Part shown: one piece after another, positions 22,091-32,767 of the stretch
How positions within the stretch are numbered: position 1 is the first letter of the stretch
Layout: each line of letters begins with the position of its first letter
DNA from: Bacteroidaceae bacterium
GTDB lineage: Bacteria; Bacteroidota; Bacteroidia; Bacteroidales; Bacteroidaceae
DNA length: 57,961 nt
Reading direction: 5' to 3'
Assembly (NCBI GenBank): GCA_017536695.1
Contig: JAFXGX010000046.1
Location: 1 to 57,961 of the forward strand
Notes under the pieces: model-generated
Told to the model about the DNA's origin: nothing
The model's input: the letters and a program-made list of their open reading frames with translations, nothing else
The model's database searches: none
Program-made: the position numbers and the translations under genes

Positions 22091-22624
22091 TTAATTCTCA
22101 TCATGTTTTTCTTTTCCCCACTCTACACCAAGGAGTGCATTCTGAAGCAGATTGAGTCCGTTGGACGCAAGACCTGCTGCTCTCTTCTCGCTATTCTGCG
22201 ATGCCGACATGTCGTTTGCAAGCAGAGCCTGTCTGTTCTGCCTGTGGATGGCATCGACCCGCATCTTGTGGTCATCGGCTCTTGAAGCGAGGTTTGTATA
22301 GAGATTCTCGACAGTACGAAGCCCCTGCTCGTTGCGTGCCAAGACATTCTCGGGAGTAGTGCCATGTATTGCGCTGAAGGCACGGCTCTGTTCACTCTGT
22401 CTGCGCAGGCTGTTCTCCACTCTCTTGATTGCAGCGCGCGACGCGGAGTTGTCAAGATAGTTGCCGTAGTAGTTTCTCTTGTACCATCCGTCCTCCTCGG
22501 CCTTTGCCAATCTACGCAGTCTTTTCTGCCTTGAAGACTCTTTTGCGGAATCAAATATTCCCTTCACACTCGAATAGAGACCTAACGCTCCGTTAAGTCC
22601 TGCCAAAAACATTGATGCACTCAT
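22091..22624 (-). CDS. Small phage-type internal/virion protein, first gene of the portal operon
   Basis: A 177-aa protein with an N-terminal hydrophobic segment (MFLAGLNGALGLYSSVKGIF) and a long helical, Arg/Asn-rich body, similar in outline to podovirus internal proteins that help DNA cross the envelope. Family not certain. The ATG at 22624 is 15 nt downstream of the -7 box of a shared late promoter, giving a very short leader; an alternative ATG is at 22612. It opens the operon 22624-13998 that ends with the portal. Confidence 0.65.
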   Translation of the reverse strand: MSASMFLAGLNGALGLYSSVKGIFDSAKESSRQKRLRRLAKAEEDGWYKRNYYGNYLDNSASRAAIKRVENSLRRQSEQSRAFSAIHGTTPENVLARNEQGLRTVENLYTNLASRADDHKMRVDAIHRQNRQALLANDMSASQNSEKRAAGLASNGLNLLQNALLGVEWGKEKHDEN

Positions 22625-22638
22625 AACTTTTTTTGTTG

Positions 22639-22686
22639 CAAAGGAAACTGCATAAATGCCGCAGAAGGTTGCTGAAATGACAATTT
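22639..22686 (-). promoter_or_regulatory. Shared late promoter, copy 1 (portal operon)
   Basis: On the minus strand the box TGTCATTTCAGCAACCT (ends at 22666) is followed by 19 nt and the -7 box TTCCTTTG (22646-22639). The ATG of the 177-aa gene is 15 nt further on. The same box, spacing and -7 type occur at three other sites in the phage-type blocks. Confidence 0.8.
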
Positions 22687-22702
22687 GAATCCTTTTCGGT
22701 AT

Positions 22703-22749
22703 TTATGTCAATGCAGCAACCTTTAGAAAAGAAACGGTGTTTATCTTCG
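22703..22749 (+). promoter_or_regulatory. Shared late promoter, copy 2 (divergent small gene)
   Basis: On the plus strand TGTCAATGCAGCAACCT ends at 22722 and is followed by 19 nt and TATCTTCG (22742-22749). With copy 1 it forms a divergent pair whose boxes are an inverted repeat about 20 bp apart, so one bound regulator could serve both directions. Confidence 0.75.
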
Positions 22750-22766
22750 CCGATAAAGATGATGAT

Positions 22767-23006
22767 ATGGTAAAAAAGAGAAAAAGTGATGTCACTATCG
22801 ATGATGTCCACAATGAGACTCTCTCGCTCTTCCACAGACTTATTCAGCGGCTTGAGAAGCTGACGCTCAACTGCGAGGACCCCGGGACAATAAACCAGGC
22901 ACTGAAGACAACGGCCGATTTTCTGGTAAAACTGAACAAAGAGAGGGAGAACGGAGATGATGAGATTGGAGCACTGCTGCAACAGACCTTGCGGGGAATT
23001 GAATAG
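22767..23006 (+). CDS. Small helical phage-type protein
   Basis: A 79-aa acidic helical protein (MVKKRKSDVTIDDVHNETLSLF...). The ATG at 22767 is chosen because the earlier in-frame ATG at 22737 lies upstream of or inside the promoter -7 region. Its own copy of the shared late promoter and the divergent orientation link it to the particle genes. Size and helical character would fit a small terminase subunit or a regulator, but I have no specific match. It ends facing atpG across a strong terminator. Confidence 0.6.
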   Translation: MVKKRKSDVTIDDVHNETLSLFHRLIQRLEKLTLNCEDPGTINQALKTTADFLVKLNKERENGDDEIGALLQQTLRGIE

Positions 23007-23021
23007 CAGTGCACCGTCCAT

Positions 23022-23072
23022 TAAACGAAGAAAGCATTAGCGGCATAACACCGCTAATGCTTTCTTCGTTTA
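23022..23072. terminator. Bidirectional terminator between phage-type gene and atpG
   Basis: A perfect 22-bp stem (arms 23022-23043 and 23051-23072, core GAAAGCATTAGCGG) with a 7-nt loop lies between two convergent genes, with T-rich sequence on each side. It insulates the ATP synthase operon from phage-type block 1. Confidence 0.9.
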
Positions 23073-23085
23073 TCATGGTGAACAT

Positions 23086-23955
23086 TTACCCTTCGTGAGC
23101 ACTGCCCGCCACAATATCGAGTATCTCGCCCGTTATCGCCTGCTGACGTCCTTTATTGTATTCAAGAGTAAGCTCCGAGATAAGTTCATCGGCATTATCC
23201 GTCGCAAGCTGCATGGCTATCATACGCGACGCATGTTCCGACACTGCCGAATTCAGAAGCGAAGTAAAGAGATGCAGGGCTATTGTCTTTGGCAGCAAAG
23301 CCTCAAGCAGCCCTATGCGTCCAGGCTCAAAAATGACACCGTCACATGGAGACTCATCGGCAGAAGATGCAACCTGCGGAACAAGCGGGAGAAACGGTTC
23401 TGTGACAGGTACAAGCCTTGACATGGATTCAAAACGGGTATAGACAAGTTCTGCTTTGTCGATGTTGCCGTTGCGGAACTGCTCTACAAGCTCATAAGCA
23501 ACCGATGCAACCTCGTTATACCGTGGCGAGCCAGCCTGTGGCATCAGCGCGGTGCAAGGCTCTATGCCAAGACGCTTAACAGCATCGTACATCTTCTTGC
23601 CCACAGTATAGACTACAACCTCGGCACCGGCAGACCTGTGCTCGTTTACCGCCGCGGCCATGAGACGCGAGATATTGGAGTTGAACGCGCCGCACAGTCC
23701 CGTATCAGAAGATACAGCGACAAGCACCACCCTCTTGGGTTCACGTACGGCCGTAAGTTCATTCCCTGCACCCTGTACACCGCCAGAAAGGAGGGTATTG
23801 AGCATACCGTCGAGTTTGTACTGGTAAGGGCGCAGATTCTCCACAGCCGATTGTGTGCGGCGCAACTTGGCAGATGAGACAAGTTTCATTGCCGAAGTTA
23901 TCTTCTGCGTACTCTTCACAGAGAGTATCCTATGTTTTACCTCTTTCAGATTCAT
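23086..23955 (-). CDS. atpG: ATP synthase F1 gamma subunit
   Basis: A 289-aa central rotor stalk protein. The N-terminal helix ([27 protein letters not shown]) and the C-terminal helix ([34 protein letters not shown]) of the antiparallel coiled coil are typical, and the middle holds the Rossmann-like domain with DTGLCGAFN. It is the last gene of the operon and overlaps atpA by 4 nt. The terminator at 23022 follows. Confidence 0.96.
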   Translation of the reverse strand: MNLKEVKHRILSVKSTQKITSAMKLVSSAKLRRTQSAVENLRPYQYKLDGMLNTLLSGGVQGAGNELTAVREPKRVVLVAVSSDTGLCGAFNSNISRLMAAAVNEHRSAGAEVVVYTVGKKMYDAVKRLGIEPCTALMPQAGSPRYNEVASVAYELVEQFRNGNIDKAELVYTRFESMSRLVPVTEPFLPLVPQVASSADESPCDGVIFEPGRIGLLEALLPKTIALHLFTSLLNSAVSEHASRMIAMQLATDNADELISELTLEYNKGRQQAITGEILDIVAGSAHEG

Positions 23956-25535
23956 GGCTGAACAAGTGTGTCACAGACCTCTTTCGCGACCTTTTCGATT
24001 ATCCCTGTCATATCATCGTTTATATTGCCTGCTGCAAGAGGGCCAATTACGGTGTCCTTATGGTTTGTGCGCATGATGTCAAGGAAGAGCGTCTCGAAAC
24101 CGGAGACCTTGTCAAGCGGGATATCAGCAAGCAGATTATGCATGGCACAATAGAGCACCGCGACCTGTTCGCCTACCGGCATAGGCGAATACTGCTGCTG
24201 AACAAGCAGGGCTTTGGTACGGCGTCCGCGTTCTATGAGCATTGTTGTGACAGGGTCCATCTCACTTCCGAACTTGGCAAAAGCCTCAAGTTCGCGATAC
24301 TGGGCCTGGTCAATCTTCAACGTTCCCGCAACCTTCTTCATGGACTTTATCTGAGCCTTGCCGCCGACGCGGGAGACAGAGATACCTACATTTACAGCAG
24401 GACGGAAGCCCTGGTTGAAGAGGTCACTCTCAAGATATATCTGACCATCGGTAATTGATATCACATTAGTAGGTATATATGCCGACACATCACCGGCAAG
24501 AGTCTCTATTATAGGCAGGGCTGTCAATGAACCGCCGCCCTTTACCCTACCGGCAAGGCTTGGAGGCAGGTCGTTCATCTTCTCGGCAACCTCTTGCTGT
24601 ACGATGATTTTCGCCGCACGTTCAAGAAGACGTGAATGGAGATAGAAGACATCGCCCGGATAAGCCTCGCGTCCTGATGGTCTGCGCAGGATGAGCGAAA
24701 TCTCGCGATAGGCTACAGCCTGCTTGGAGAGGTCATCATACACAACAAGTGCATGACGTCCTGTATCGCGGAAATATTCGCCTATCGCAGCACCGCTCAT
24801 GGGGGCATAATAGCGGAGTGCTGCCGTATCGGCGGCCGTCGCCACGACGACAGTAGTATAGTCCATGGCAGCATGCCGTCTGAGGGTGTTTACCGTAGAG
24901 GCGACAGTGGAGCCTTTTTGGCCTATCGCCACATAGATGCAATAGACAGGCTCGCCGGCCTCATATGCCGCACGCTGGTTGATGATTGTATCAATGGCAA
25001 CGGCACTCTTTCCTGTCTGGCGGTCGCCGATGATGAGCTCACGCTGCCCACGGCCGATGGGTATCATTGAGTCTATTGACTTTATTCCTGTCTGTAACGG
25101 CTCACTTACCGGCTGGCGGAAAATCACACCCGGAGCCTTACGGTCAAGAGGTATCTCGAACTTCTCGCCCTTGATGTCGCCTGCGCCGTCAAGAGGTTCG
25201 CCAAGAGGAGTTATGACACGTCCTACCATGCCATCGCCTACATCTATCGATGCTATTCGTCCTGTACGCCTTACAGTCATTCCCTCCTTTATCCTGTCTG
25301 TAGGACCAAGAAGGATTGCACCGACATTATCCTCTTCGAGATTCATGACTATGGCCTTTATGCCATTGTCGAACTCGAGCAGCTCTTCGGCCTCGGCATT
25401 GGCAAGACCGTATATGCGCACCACGCCGTCACTGACCTGAAGCACGGTACCTACCTCCTCATACTCGATGTTGCCTTTTATCTCCTGCAGCTGTTCGAGC
25501 AACATTCTGGAGACTTCACTTGGTTTTATACTCAT
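23952..25535 (-). CDS. atpA: ATP synthase F1 alpha subunit
   Basis: A 527-aa non-catalytic nucleotide-binding subunit of the F1 hexamer, with P-loop GDRQTGKSA, the signature [13 protein letters not shown] and normal length. It overlaps atpH by one base (TGATG) and atpG by four, so all three are translationally coupled. Confidence 0.97.
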   Translation of the reverse strand: MSIKPSEVSRMLLEQLQEIKGNIEYEEVGTVLQVSDGVVRIYGLANAEAEELLEFDNGIKAIVMNLEEDNVGAILLGPTDRIKEGMTVRRTGRIASIDVGDGMVGRVITPLGEPLDGAGDIKGEKFEIPLDRKAPGVIFRQPVSEPLQTGIKSIDSMIPIGRGQRELIIGDRQTGKSAVAIDTIINQRAAYEAGEPVYCIYVAIGQKGSTVASTVNTLRRHAAMDYTTVVVATAADTAALRYYAPMSGAAIGEYFRDTGRHALVVYDDLSKQAVAYREISLILRRPSGREAYPGDVFYLHSRLLERAAKIIVQQEVAEKMNDLPPSLAGRVKGGGSLTALPIIETLAGDVSAYIPTNVISITDGQIYLESDLFNQGFRPAVNVGISVSRVGGKAQIKSMKKVAGTLKIDQAQYRELEAFAKFGSEMDPVTTMLIERGRRTKALLVQQQYSPMPVGEQVAVLYCAMHNLLADIPLDKVSGFETLFLDIMRTNHKDTVIGPLAAGNINDDMTGIIEKVAKEVCDTLVQP

Positions 25536-26083
25536 CAGACTAATTTCCTGTTTGTTTTTAATATTTCTTTCCTTATGCGACGCAGCTGCCCTTCGACACT
25601 TGCATCGACACGACGCGATGAAGCCTCCATCCTGAAGCCTCCAATGATTGACTCATCAACAACATACTCCACCTCGATGCGTTTTGCTTCTTTACGTTCA
25701 AGGAGCCTCTCAACCGCACTCCTGGCATTGTCATCAAGCGGTGACGCAGTAATGAACCTGACCGCGTATACCCCTTTTCTCTCGCGATAGAGGGATATAT
25801 ACTCATAGGCAATGAAGATGAGCATATCAACACGTTCCATCTTCACTACCAGCCGTACAAAACGCCTGATAACCGGCGAAGGCTCCATTACCGAACATAT
25901 GAGGTCTACGCGCTCTGATGGCCGGAGTCCAGGGTTGCGCAGAATCACAGGGAACTCCTTAACCTCATGCAGAGTGCGCACAAGCGACTTCATGCTGTCA
26001 TATACAGCATCCTCGGCACCCTGCTCCATTGCATATGCAAGCAGGGCTCTGGCGTATCGTGCTGAGATTATTCCTGTGTTCAT
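25535..26083 (-). CDS. atpH: ATP synthase F1 delta subunit
   Basis: A 182-aa stator protein (OSCP homologue) joining F1 to the b-subunit stalk. It has an N-terminal helical domain ([17 protein letters not shown]) and the typical C-terminal segment ([26 protein letters not shown], in part). Four-base overlap with atpF. Confidence 0.94.
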   Translation of the reverse strand: MNTGIISARYARALLAYAMEQGAEDAVYDSMKSLVRTLHEVKEFPVILRNPGLRPSERVDLICSVMEPSPVIRRFVRLVVKMERVDMLIFIAYEYISLYRERKGVYAVRFITASPLDDNARSAVERLLERKEAKRIEVEYVVDESIIGGFRMEASSRRVDASVEGQLRRIRKEILKTNRKLV

Positions 26084-26589
26084 TGCTCATCCTCTTTCAC
26101 GGCAAGAGCCTCATCGACAAGTTCCATGGTGTAGGCCTGACGGCTCTTGTCAGTCGACAACTCCTTGCGGATTACCTTTTCGGCTATTGCAAGCGAGAGT
26201 TCCGCGACCTGGGCCTGCACCTCACGTATAGCCTCATCCTTCTCGCGACGGATAGCGGCCTTGGCTTCCTCTATCATCTTTTCGCGTTCAGCAGCCGCCT
26301 TTCTGTGCGCATCGTCAAGCAGCTGCTCGCGTGTCTGCGCAGCCTCACGCAACAGACGCGCCTGCTCATCGCGTGCGCTCTTGAGAATGGCCTCGCTCTC
26401 CTGTTCTATGCGTGCAAGCCTTTCGTTCGCCTCGGCTGCATTGCGCAACGAGTCATCAATGAACTTCTTGCGTTCATCGAGCATTGAGGTTATGACAGGG
26501 AAACCATACTTATAGAGCACAAGAAAGACTATTCCGAATGAGAGCATCATCCAGAAGAGCAATCCTGCGTCTGGCAAAAGCAACGACAT
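26080..26589 (-). CDS. atpF: ATP synthase Fo b subunit
   Basis: A 169-aa peripheral stalk protein: one N-terminal membrane helix (LLFWMMLSFGIVFLVLYKYG) and a long charged coiled coil (residues about 35-150, rich in Ala/Glu/Arg). It follows atpE by 15 nt and anchors the delta subunit. Confidence 0.95.
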   Translation of the reverse strand: MSLLLPDAGLLFWMMLSFGIVFLVLYKYGFPVITSMLDERKKFIDDSLRNAAEANERLARIEQESEAILKSARDEQARLLREAAQTREQLLDDAHRKAAAEREKMIEEAKAAIRREKDEAIREVQAQVAELSLAIAEKVIRKELSTDKSRQAYTMELVDEALAVKEDEQ

Positions 26590-26604
26590 CTTGCAAAGTT
26601 TTGG

Positions 26605-26883
26605 TTACACGAACAGTACAAGGAAGCAGACCACCACCGCAAACATGGCAACACCCTCGATGAGCGCACCGGCAAGAATCATACTTGAGCGGATATCGCC
26701 GGCAGCCTCGGGCTGGCGCGCAATGGACTCTACTGCTGAACATCCTATGCGGCTGATACCCAACGACGCACCTATTACTGCAACACTCGCTGCGACTGCA
26801 GCTCCCACTTTTGCAAGGCTGGCCCCTGCTACGGCCTGTAGAAAAATTGTCAAAAACATAATTATAATATTTAGGTTAATCAA
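26605..26883 (-). CDS. atpE: ATP synthase Fo c subunit
   Basis: A 92-aa hairpin of two membrane helices forming the rotor ring. The ion-binding carboxylate is the Glu in GALIEGVAMF of helix 2. Helix 1 (GAAVAASVAVIGASLGI) lacks the Gln seen in sodium-binding rings, so proton coupling is more likely. An N-terminal hydrophobic extension may act as a signal. Confidence 0.94.
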   Translation of the reverse strand: MINLNIIIMFLTIFLQAVAGASLAKVGAAVAASVAVIGASLGISRIGCSAVESIARQPEAAGDIRSSMILAGALIEGVAMFAVVVCFLVLFV

Positions 26884-26885
26884 AG

Positions 26886-27968
26886 TTATTTATCTGATGT
26901 ATTACTGTGATGCTCCGGTTGTGACAACCCGATGAACACCGAAGAGAGCATGGTAAAGACAAAAGCCTGTATGAAGGCGACAAGCAGCTCCAGAAAGTTC
27001 ATGAATATTGTAAACACGACAGAAACAACGGTCATTCCACTGCCGATATAACGGTCTACCGACATTGTTATGAATATGATGCATACAAACGCCAGCAGAG
27101 CTGTGTGTCCTGCAAGGATATTTGCAAACAGACGTATTGTAAGCGCAAATGGTTTCACGAACACTCCGAAAACCTCAATCAGGGGCATCAGTGGCACCGG
27201 TATCTTGAGCCATGTGGGCACGTCGGGCCAGAAGAGTTCCTTATAGTACTCCTTATTACCGAAGAAGTTTACTGCTATGAAGGTACATATTGCCAGAGCC
27301 AATGTCACCGCAATATTTCCTGTCACGTTGGCACCACCGGGGAAGAACGGTATAAGACCCATCAGATTGCTCAGGAATATGAAGAAGAAGACAGTCAGCA
27401 GATAGGGAGTGTAACGTTTATATGCCGAGCCGACATTCGGCTTAATCACATCGGCAATAATCATTTCAATCATCATCTCCATGATACCGACAAAACCACC
27501 GGGAACCTCTTTACGGGCGTCGTGTCTGCGATACCAGCGTGCCGTCAGAAGCACTATTACAACCAGCAGAAGAGAATTGAGCATAAGGGCAAACGCATTC
27601 TTGGTTATCGAGAGGTCGAGTATCGGGCGGGACTCGTTGCCGAACTCATCATACTCGACAATCTTGCCCTCATTGACACCCTCGGCTGCTATCCTGAACC
27701 CTTTGTACTCCTGCTGTTCATGGAAGACCGCCGAAGAGAAGATTTCAAGGCCTGTACGCCTGGAATAGATTATCACAGGTAGACTTATCGCCACATGCCT
27801 GTCGCCGACAGTTGTCAGATGCCATTCATACGAATCCTTCACATGTCCGAAGATTACGCTCTTTACATCGACCTCGCCATTGCCGCCATCATGAGACGCG
27901 GCAGCGCACCATTGCACAGGCGCGAACAGCAATACGGAGAGCAGTAACAGTCGAAGTAAGTTTTTCAT
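26886..27968 (-). CDS. atpB: ATP synthase Fo a subunit
   Basis: A 360-aa membrane protein. It is longer than the E. coli protein because of an N-terminal signal peptide and a periplasmic domain of about 130 aa (residues 25-155), as in other Bacteroidota. The essential Arg of the proton channel lies in the helix LTIRLFANILAGH near residue 280. The 3' end is separated from atpE by 2 nt. Confidence 0.95.
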   Translation of the reverse strand: MKNLLRLLLLSVLLFAPVQWCAAASHDGGNGEVDVKSVIFGHVKDSYEWHLTTVGDRHVAISLPVIIYSRRTGLEIFSSAVFHEQQEYKGFRIAAEGVNEGKIVEYDEFGNESRPILDLSITKNAFALMLNSLLLVVIVLLTARWYRRHDARKEVPGGFVGIMEMMIEMIIADVIKPNVGSAYKRYTPYLLTVFFFIFLSNLMGLIPFFPGGANVTGNIAVTLALAICTFIAVNFFGNKEYYKELFWPDVPTWLKIPVPLMPLIEVFGVFVKPFALTIRLFANILAGHTALLAFVCIIFITMSVDRYIGSGMTVVSVVFTIFMNFLELLVAFIQAFVFTMLSSVFIGLSQPEHHSNTSDK

Positions 27969-27978
27969 AAATCAGGAA

Positions 27979-28356
27979 TCAGTTGACACGTCGGTTTTTC
28001 ATATAAAGCATTGCAATAGTCTCAATCATGAGCGTTGCCATCGAGAAGATGAGGAAGTTTATTATGACTGCCATTGCCTGGCTGCGGAAAACAAAGGCAA
28101 GCATCGCCAACAGCATAAGTGACAGGAATATCTTCGCGGCCTTGAACGCCATTATGTATTTGGGAGCAGATTTACCCGAAAAGGGGAACTTCACCAATAT
28201 AATGGCCACTGAATAGAGCCCCCAATAGAACAACGGTATAATATAACGTGCAGCAGAGCTGTAGAGCGGGAAGAAAAACGCTATACATAACTCACTCAAC
28301 AGAAAAAGAGCAAGCATCAACGCCGACAGGCACAACAGAGCCTTTATCTTGTCCAT
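27979..28356 (-). CDS. AtpI-like small membrane protein of the ATP synthase operon
   Basis: A 125-aa protein with four predicted membrane helices and a basic C-terminus (MKNRRVN). Its place between epsilon and a subunit genes is that of the AtpI-type protein in Bacteroidota operons, which is thought to help assemble the c-ring. Sequence alone would not identify it; context does. Confidence 0.7.
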   Translation of the reverse strand: MDKIKALLCLSALMLALFLLSELCIAFFFPLYSSAARYIIPLFYWGLYSVAIILVKFPFSGKSAPKYIMAFKAAKIFLSLMLLAMLAFVFRSQAMAVIINFLIFSMATLMIETIAMLYMKNRRVN

Positions 28357-28366
28357 AAAATCAGTA

Positions 28367-28621
28367 TTATAGTGTTTCTACGCAAAGCGTCACATTATTA
28401 TTCTTAACCTCGGCAAAGCCGCCTGAAACAGCAAGTTCGCCATTGCCTTCCGCCGAGCTCCAACGTACTGCACCGGCCTCTAGCAAAGTAATCAACGGAG
28501 CATGATTGTAAAGCACCGTAAAAGGAGCCTTCGTGCCGGGAAGACGTACCTGTGAGACCTTGCCCTTGAAAAGGGTTTTCTCGGGCGAAAGTATATGCAG
28601 CATTAAAACACCATTCTCCAT
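28367..28621 (-). CDS. atpC: ATP synthase F1 epsilon subunit (short form)
   Basis: Only 84 aa. The beta-sandwich domain is present (LHILSPEKTLFKGKVSQVRLPG, AVSGGFAEVKNNNVTLC), but the C-terminal helical hairpin, which in E. coli inhibits ATP hydrolysis, is absent. I understand this short form to be common in this phylum, so it is not a truncation unique to this genome. The start is 6 nt after the atpD stop. Confidence 0.92.
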   Translation of the reverse strand: MENGVLMLHILSPEKTLFKGKVSQVRLPGTKAPFTVLYNHAPLITLLEAGAVRWSSAEGNGELAVSGGFAEVKNNNVTLCVETL

Positions 28622-28627
28622 AAAGCA

Positions 28628-30157
<1,530 letters not shown>

Positions 30158-30292
30158 TTATATATTATGTAATGCGGAAAACACAAGATGGAACTGTATG
30201 TTCCGCACACGATTGTTCGGGAGGGAGATGCGATAAAGAAACCAAACAATAGATATTTGACTTCAGGCACACACTTTCCTCATGTTCCAATG

Positions 30293-30323
30293 CAAAGATA
30301 ATATAATTAATCACATTTCCAAA
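30293..30323 (-). promoter_or_regulatory. atp operon promoter
   Basis: On the minus strand TTTG (30323-30320) is followed by 19 nt and TATCTTTG (30300-30293), an exact fit to the Bacteroidetes consensus TTTG-N19-TAnnTTTG. It predicts a leader of about 135 nt before atpD, containing a GCGGAA/TTCCGC hairpin near 30171-30216. Confidence 0.8.
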
Positions 30324-30403
30324 AAAGCAGCAACTTATTGTATGTTAAAGAACAAAATAAAGAAAAAAGGTATCATATAGGATTGGTATTGAAAACAACG
30401 GAT

Positions 30404-30436
30404 AAAAAAAGTTGCGCCGGAGATCTCCGGCGCAAC
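30404..30436 (-). terminator. Terminator after the exported-protein gene
   Basis: A 26-nt perfect palindrome (30411-30436, half-site GTTGCGCCGGAGA) is followed on the minus strand by TTTTTTT. The rest of 30152-30611 holds only the atp promoter and leader; I see no gene in it. Confidence 0.85.
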
Positions 30437-30611
30437 AATCAAACAAACACCATAAATCACTTCTCATGCAGAACTACTTGAATTCCCATGAAAAACATTG
30501 CAATATTACTGCAAAAAATCTATGACGCTATTTTCATTAAGTAAGCAATTGTTTTCCTTTTCACAACCACCTTAACAGCACGGACTCACTATTCACACCA
30601 CCTTGATATTC

Positions 30612-31394
30612 TCATTCGAGATCAATGGAAATTGACTCTTTTGCAAGGGATGTGAAGCGCATGGCAAACTTGTAACCGTTGGCATGCGCGAGGTCAAGAA
30701 AAGACTTGAAATCCTTATCTTCGTTCATAGATGCGACATTTTCCTTCATAAGCTCAGCAAACATCGCCGGGTCGCTTGCATATGCATCCTTCAGCTCGGC
30801 AAAATCCTCGTTCGCAGCCTGCATTACAATATAAAGACGACCATTCTCACAAAGGAAATAATTGGATGAACCACGCATGAAAGTATTCACCATGTCAACA
30901 ATCTTGTTGAATGGAATATACTTGAATATAGCGCTTGACATATCCGAAGCGACATCAAGGCTTTCGAATGCATAAGCGCTGACAAACTCTTTTGCCGTAA
31001 AATCAACTTTATATTTTTTGCCCGAGGAAACATCTGTGACCGAGTAGCGGAATGAAACACCTTGGCTTTGAAGAGCGGCCAGAACCTTATTCATTTCGGG
31101 GGTAAAATCAACAGGATTGTCTAGCAAATACCTTTTTGAAGCACTCAACACCTCGCAATACAGTTCAGCGAACCCTTCATTGTCATATGCATCTATGACC
31201 ACGACATTACCTCTCCTCTCAACAGACCTTATTTCCATCTCCTCATCGGCAAGGAATTCGCTCCTGAGCCCTATTATAAAATCATTCACAATCTGAGCAT
31301 TATTCTGAGCAACAGCACTCTCACTGAATGAAGAAACGAGGAACAGCGCAACGAAGGCCGCTACAAAAACTTTAAATAAACCATTCTTTTTCAT
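30612..31394 (-). CDS. Exported protein of unknown function, downstream of the repressor
   Basis: A 260-aa protein with a clear signal peptide (MKKNGLFKVFVAAFVALFLVSSFSESAVA in part; cleavage after about residue 29) and an alpha/beta body of about 230 aa with no cysteine motif or known catalytic signature. I do not recognise the family. It starts 11 nt after the repressor stop codon, so it is probably co-transcribed with the repressor, the position of a lysogeny-expressed 'moron' gene in phages. It could equally be a host gene that lies there by chance. A terminator follows. Confidence 0.75.
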   Translation of the reverse strand: MKKNGLFKVFVAAFVALFLVSSFSESAVAQNNAQIVNDFIIGLRSEFLADEEMEIRSVERRGNVVVIDAYDNEGFAELYCEVLSASKRYLLDNPVDFTPEMNKVLAALQSQGVSFRYSVTDVSSGKKYKVDFTAKEFVSAYAFESLDVASDMSSAIFKYIPFNKIVDMVNTFMRGSSNYFLCENGRLYIVMQAANEDFAELKDAYASDPAMFAELMKENVASMNEDKDFKSFLDLAHANGYKFAMRFTSLAKESISIDLE

Positions 31395-31405
31395 AACTTA
31401 AGAAT

Positions 31406-32032
31406 TTAAAAAGTCTCTATTCTGTTTACGACACGGAACAACGCACATACATCGTTCTTGTGTATGGGGAACGAAGGATAATTGGGCGACACGCACCAAA
31501 TGAGGTCAGGGTCGTTGTTGTCGTGATAGCAACGCTTTATCATGCGGTTCTCGTTCGTAACCACCATATATACTGCACCATGCTCAATACCCTCGGAACG
31601 CTCTACCCTCTTCACGCCTACAATGTCGCCGTCGTTAATCTCGGGTTCCATAGAATTGCCCGATACTGGGAAGTAGAAGTCGGCATCCCTTGTAGGTAGC
31701 GAAATATAGGCCGTAGGATTCTCCCTTGCGGGGTCGAACGCGTCACGGTAACCGGCACTCACAGGAAGATCATAATAGAAAGGTGCTCCATCAAGGACCA
31801 CTTCCTCCTTGTCTTCAATCATCGAGCCCTCACCGGCAACAAGCCAAGCCGCTGAAATCTCGGGAAAACAGCCCAATATAGCATATACCAGGTCCATACT
31901 TATGTTGCCGTCTTCATTTACCTGGCGATTAAGTGTACGCTGCGGTATATCGAGGACTTTGCTTGCACGATTCACATTAAGCCCTTTATACTTGAGAATC
32001 TCTATCACTCTACTTTTAATATTCTTTTCCAT
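31406..32032 (-). CDS. LexA/CI-like repressor with S24 self-cleaving peptidase domain
   Basis: A 208-aa DNA-binding repressor (start taken as ATG at 32032; the frame is open to a TTG at 32068). Residues about 1-65 hold a helix-turn-helix domain (VNRASKVLDIPQRTLNRQVN). Residues about 85-208 form an S24 peptidase domain with the cleavage pair Ala93-Gly94 (PVSAGYRD), nucleophile Ser127 (FPVSGNSMEP) and base Lys166 (NRMIKRCY), at spacings like those of LexA. This predicts RecA-stimulated self-cleavage after DNA damage. The palindrome at 32131-32154 next to its gene recurs before the 40908 gene, so it probably controls both. It is the only regulator of phage type that I can recognise in the window. 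Confidence 0.88.
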   Translation of the reverse strand: MEKNIKSRVIEILKYKGLNVNRASKVLDIPQRTLNRQVNEDGNISMDLVYAILGCFPEISAAWLVAGEGSMIEDKEEVVLDGAPFYYDLPVSAGYRDAFDPARENPTAYISLPTRDADFYFPVSGNSMEPEINDGDIVGVKRVERSEGIEHGAVYMVVTNENRMIKRCYHDNNDPDLIWCVSPNYPSFPIHKNDVCALFRVVNRIETF

Positions 32033-32088
32033 ATCTAAAATATTTATACACATCATGTCCAACCGCAAGCGTTATTTAGAAACATTCC

Positions 32089-32101
32089 AAATAGCCTATT
32101 T
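32089..32101. promoter_or_regulatory. Small palindrome in the repressor leader
   Basis: The 13-nt palindrome AAATAGCCTATTT lies between the repressor start and the main operator and shares the TAGCC core. It may be a weak autoregulatory site. Confidence 0.35.
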
Positions 32102-32130
32102 TTACTAAAACAACCACTCGGATTTAAAAA

Positions 32131-32154
32131 TTTGGCTTTATATTTGTAGCCAAA
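32131..32154 (+). promoter_or_regulatory. Repressor operator overlapping a -7 promoter box (site O1)
   Basis: TTTGGCTT, then TATATTTG, then TAGCCAAA. The inverted arms TGGCTT/TAGCCA (one mismatch) enclose exactly eight bases that are a consensus TAnnTTTG -7 box facing right, toward the genes at 32369 and 32764. Binding here would block that promoter directly. The site is nearly identical to 40872-40891. Confidence 0.8.
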
Positions 32155-32166
32155 GTTGACTAAAGA

Positions 32167-32207
32167 GACAAGTCGTTTTAAAAAGGCTATATATACAGCC
32201 ACTTGTC
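32167..32207 (+). repeat. Nested inverted repeats in the leader of the 32369 gene
   Basis: GACAAGT (32167-32173) pairs with ACTTGTC (32201-32207), and inside it GGCT (32185-32188) pairs with AGCC (32197-32200). The remainder of the leader to 32368 shows no other clear element. It could be an RNA structure controlling translation or a further protein-binding site; the inner GGCT/AGCC spacing (8) differs from that of the operators (10). Confidence 0.5.
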
Positions 32208-32368
32208 ACCATAAACCCTTGCTTGGCAAACATAGCAAATTCTGGCGAAACGAGCAAACATTAAGGGATATTTATAGATACATTGATGAGATATCATGAC
32301 ATATGGAAAGGAGTGAGACATGTAAAAGAGACGGAGAACAAAAGAATAAAGGATAAAAAGCATCGACT

Positions 32369-32767
32369 ATGAAAAACAAGGCATTATGGGAAATCGGAAG
32401 ATTGATTGAGATATTCTGCGAAAAGTGCCTCGAGTGGGTGGAATACTTTTGGCACACTTTCGCGCGCAAACTCAATCGAAAGAAAGGGAGAAATCTACTG
32501 GAGGAGTATTCCATTAAAAAGGAGTACATAGGAAATGAGTATGTCAAGGAGTTCCTCGAAGAGAGAAAAAGAAACATTGAGAAAAACGGCTACAGAATGA
32601 GATTGCTCTACAGCTACTCATCGGACAAAGAAGAGGAAATTGGCTCTGTAACACTGTATTGTAGAGGCAGACATCTCGACCATGCAATACTTACAGCCGG
32701 ACAGGAAACAGGAAACGGCAAGAGACTGATATATTGGAATTTCAACAGACAAAAACATATACCATGA
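32369..32767 (+). CDS. Hypothetical protein under the repressor-controlled promoter
   Basis: A 132-aa basic protein, helical in the first half (LIEIFCEKCLEWVEYFWHTFARKLNRKKGR) with a small alpha/beta second half. No family is recognised. It lies about 220 nt downstream of the operator-promoter at 32131 and its stop overlaps the start of a small membrane protein by 4 nt. Early induction after repressor cleavage is predicted. The region is more AT-rich than the capsid genes. Confidence 0.6.
   Translation: MKNKALWEIGRLIEIFCEKCLEWVEYFWHTFARKLNRKKGRNLLEEYSIKKEYIGNEYVKEFLEERKRNIEKNGYRMRLLYSYSSDKEEEIGSVTLYCRGRHLDHAILTAGQETGNGKRLIYWNFNRQKHIP

Noticed and set aside
28367-28621. Truncated epsilon subunit as a degraded gene
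   Set aside because: The 84-aa form without the C-terminal helices is, as far as I know, normal for this phylum, and the operon is otherwise intact.
32185-32200. Third repressor operator (GGCT-N8-AGCC)
   Set aside because: The distance between GGCT and AGCC is 8, against 10 in the two good sites, and there is no -7 box in the centre.
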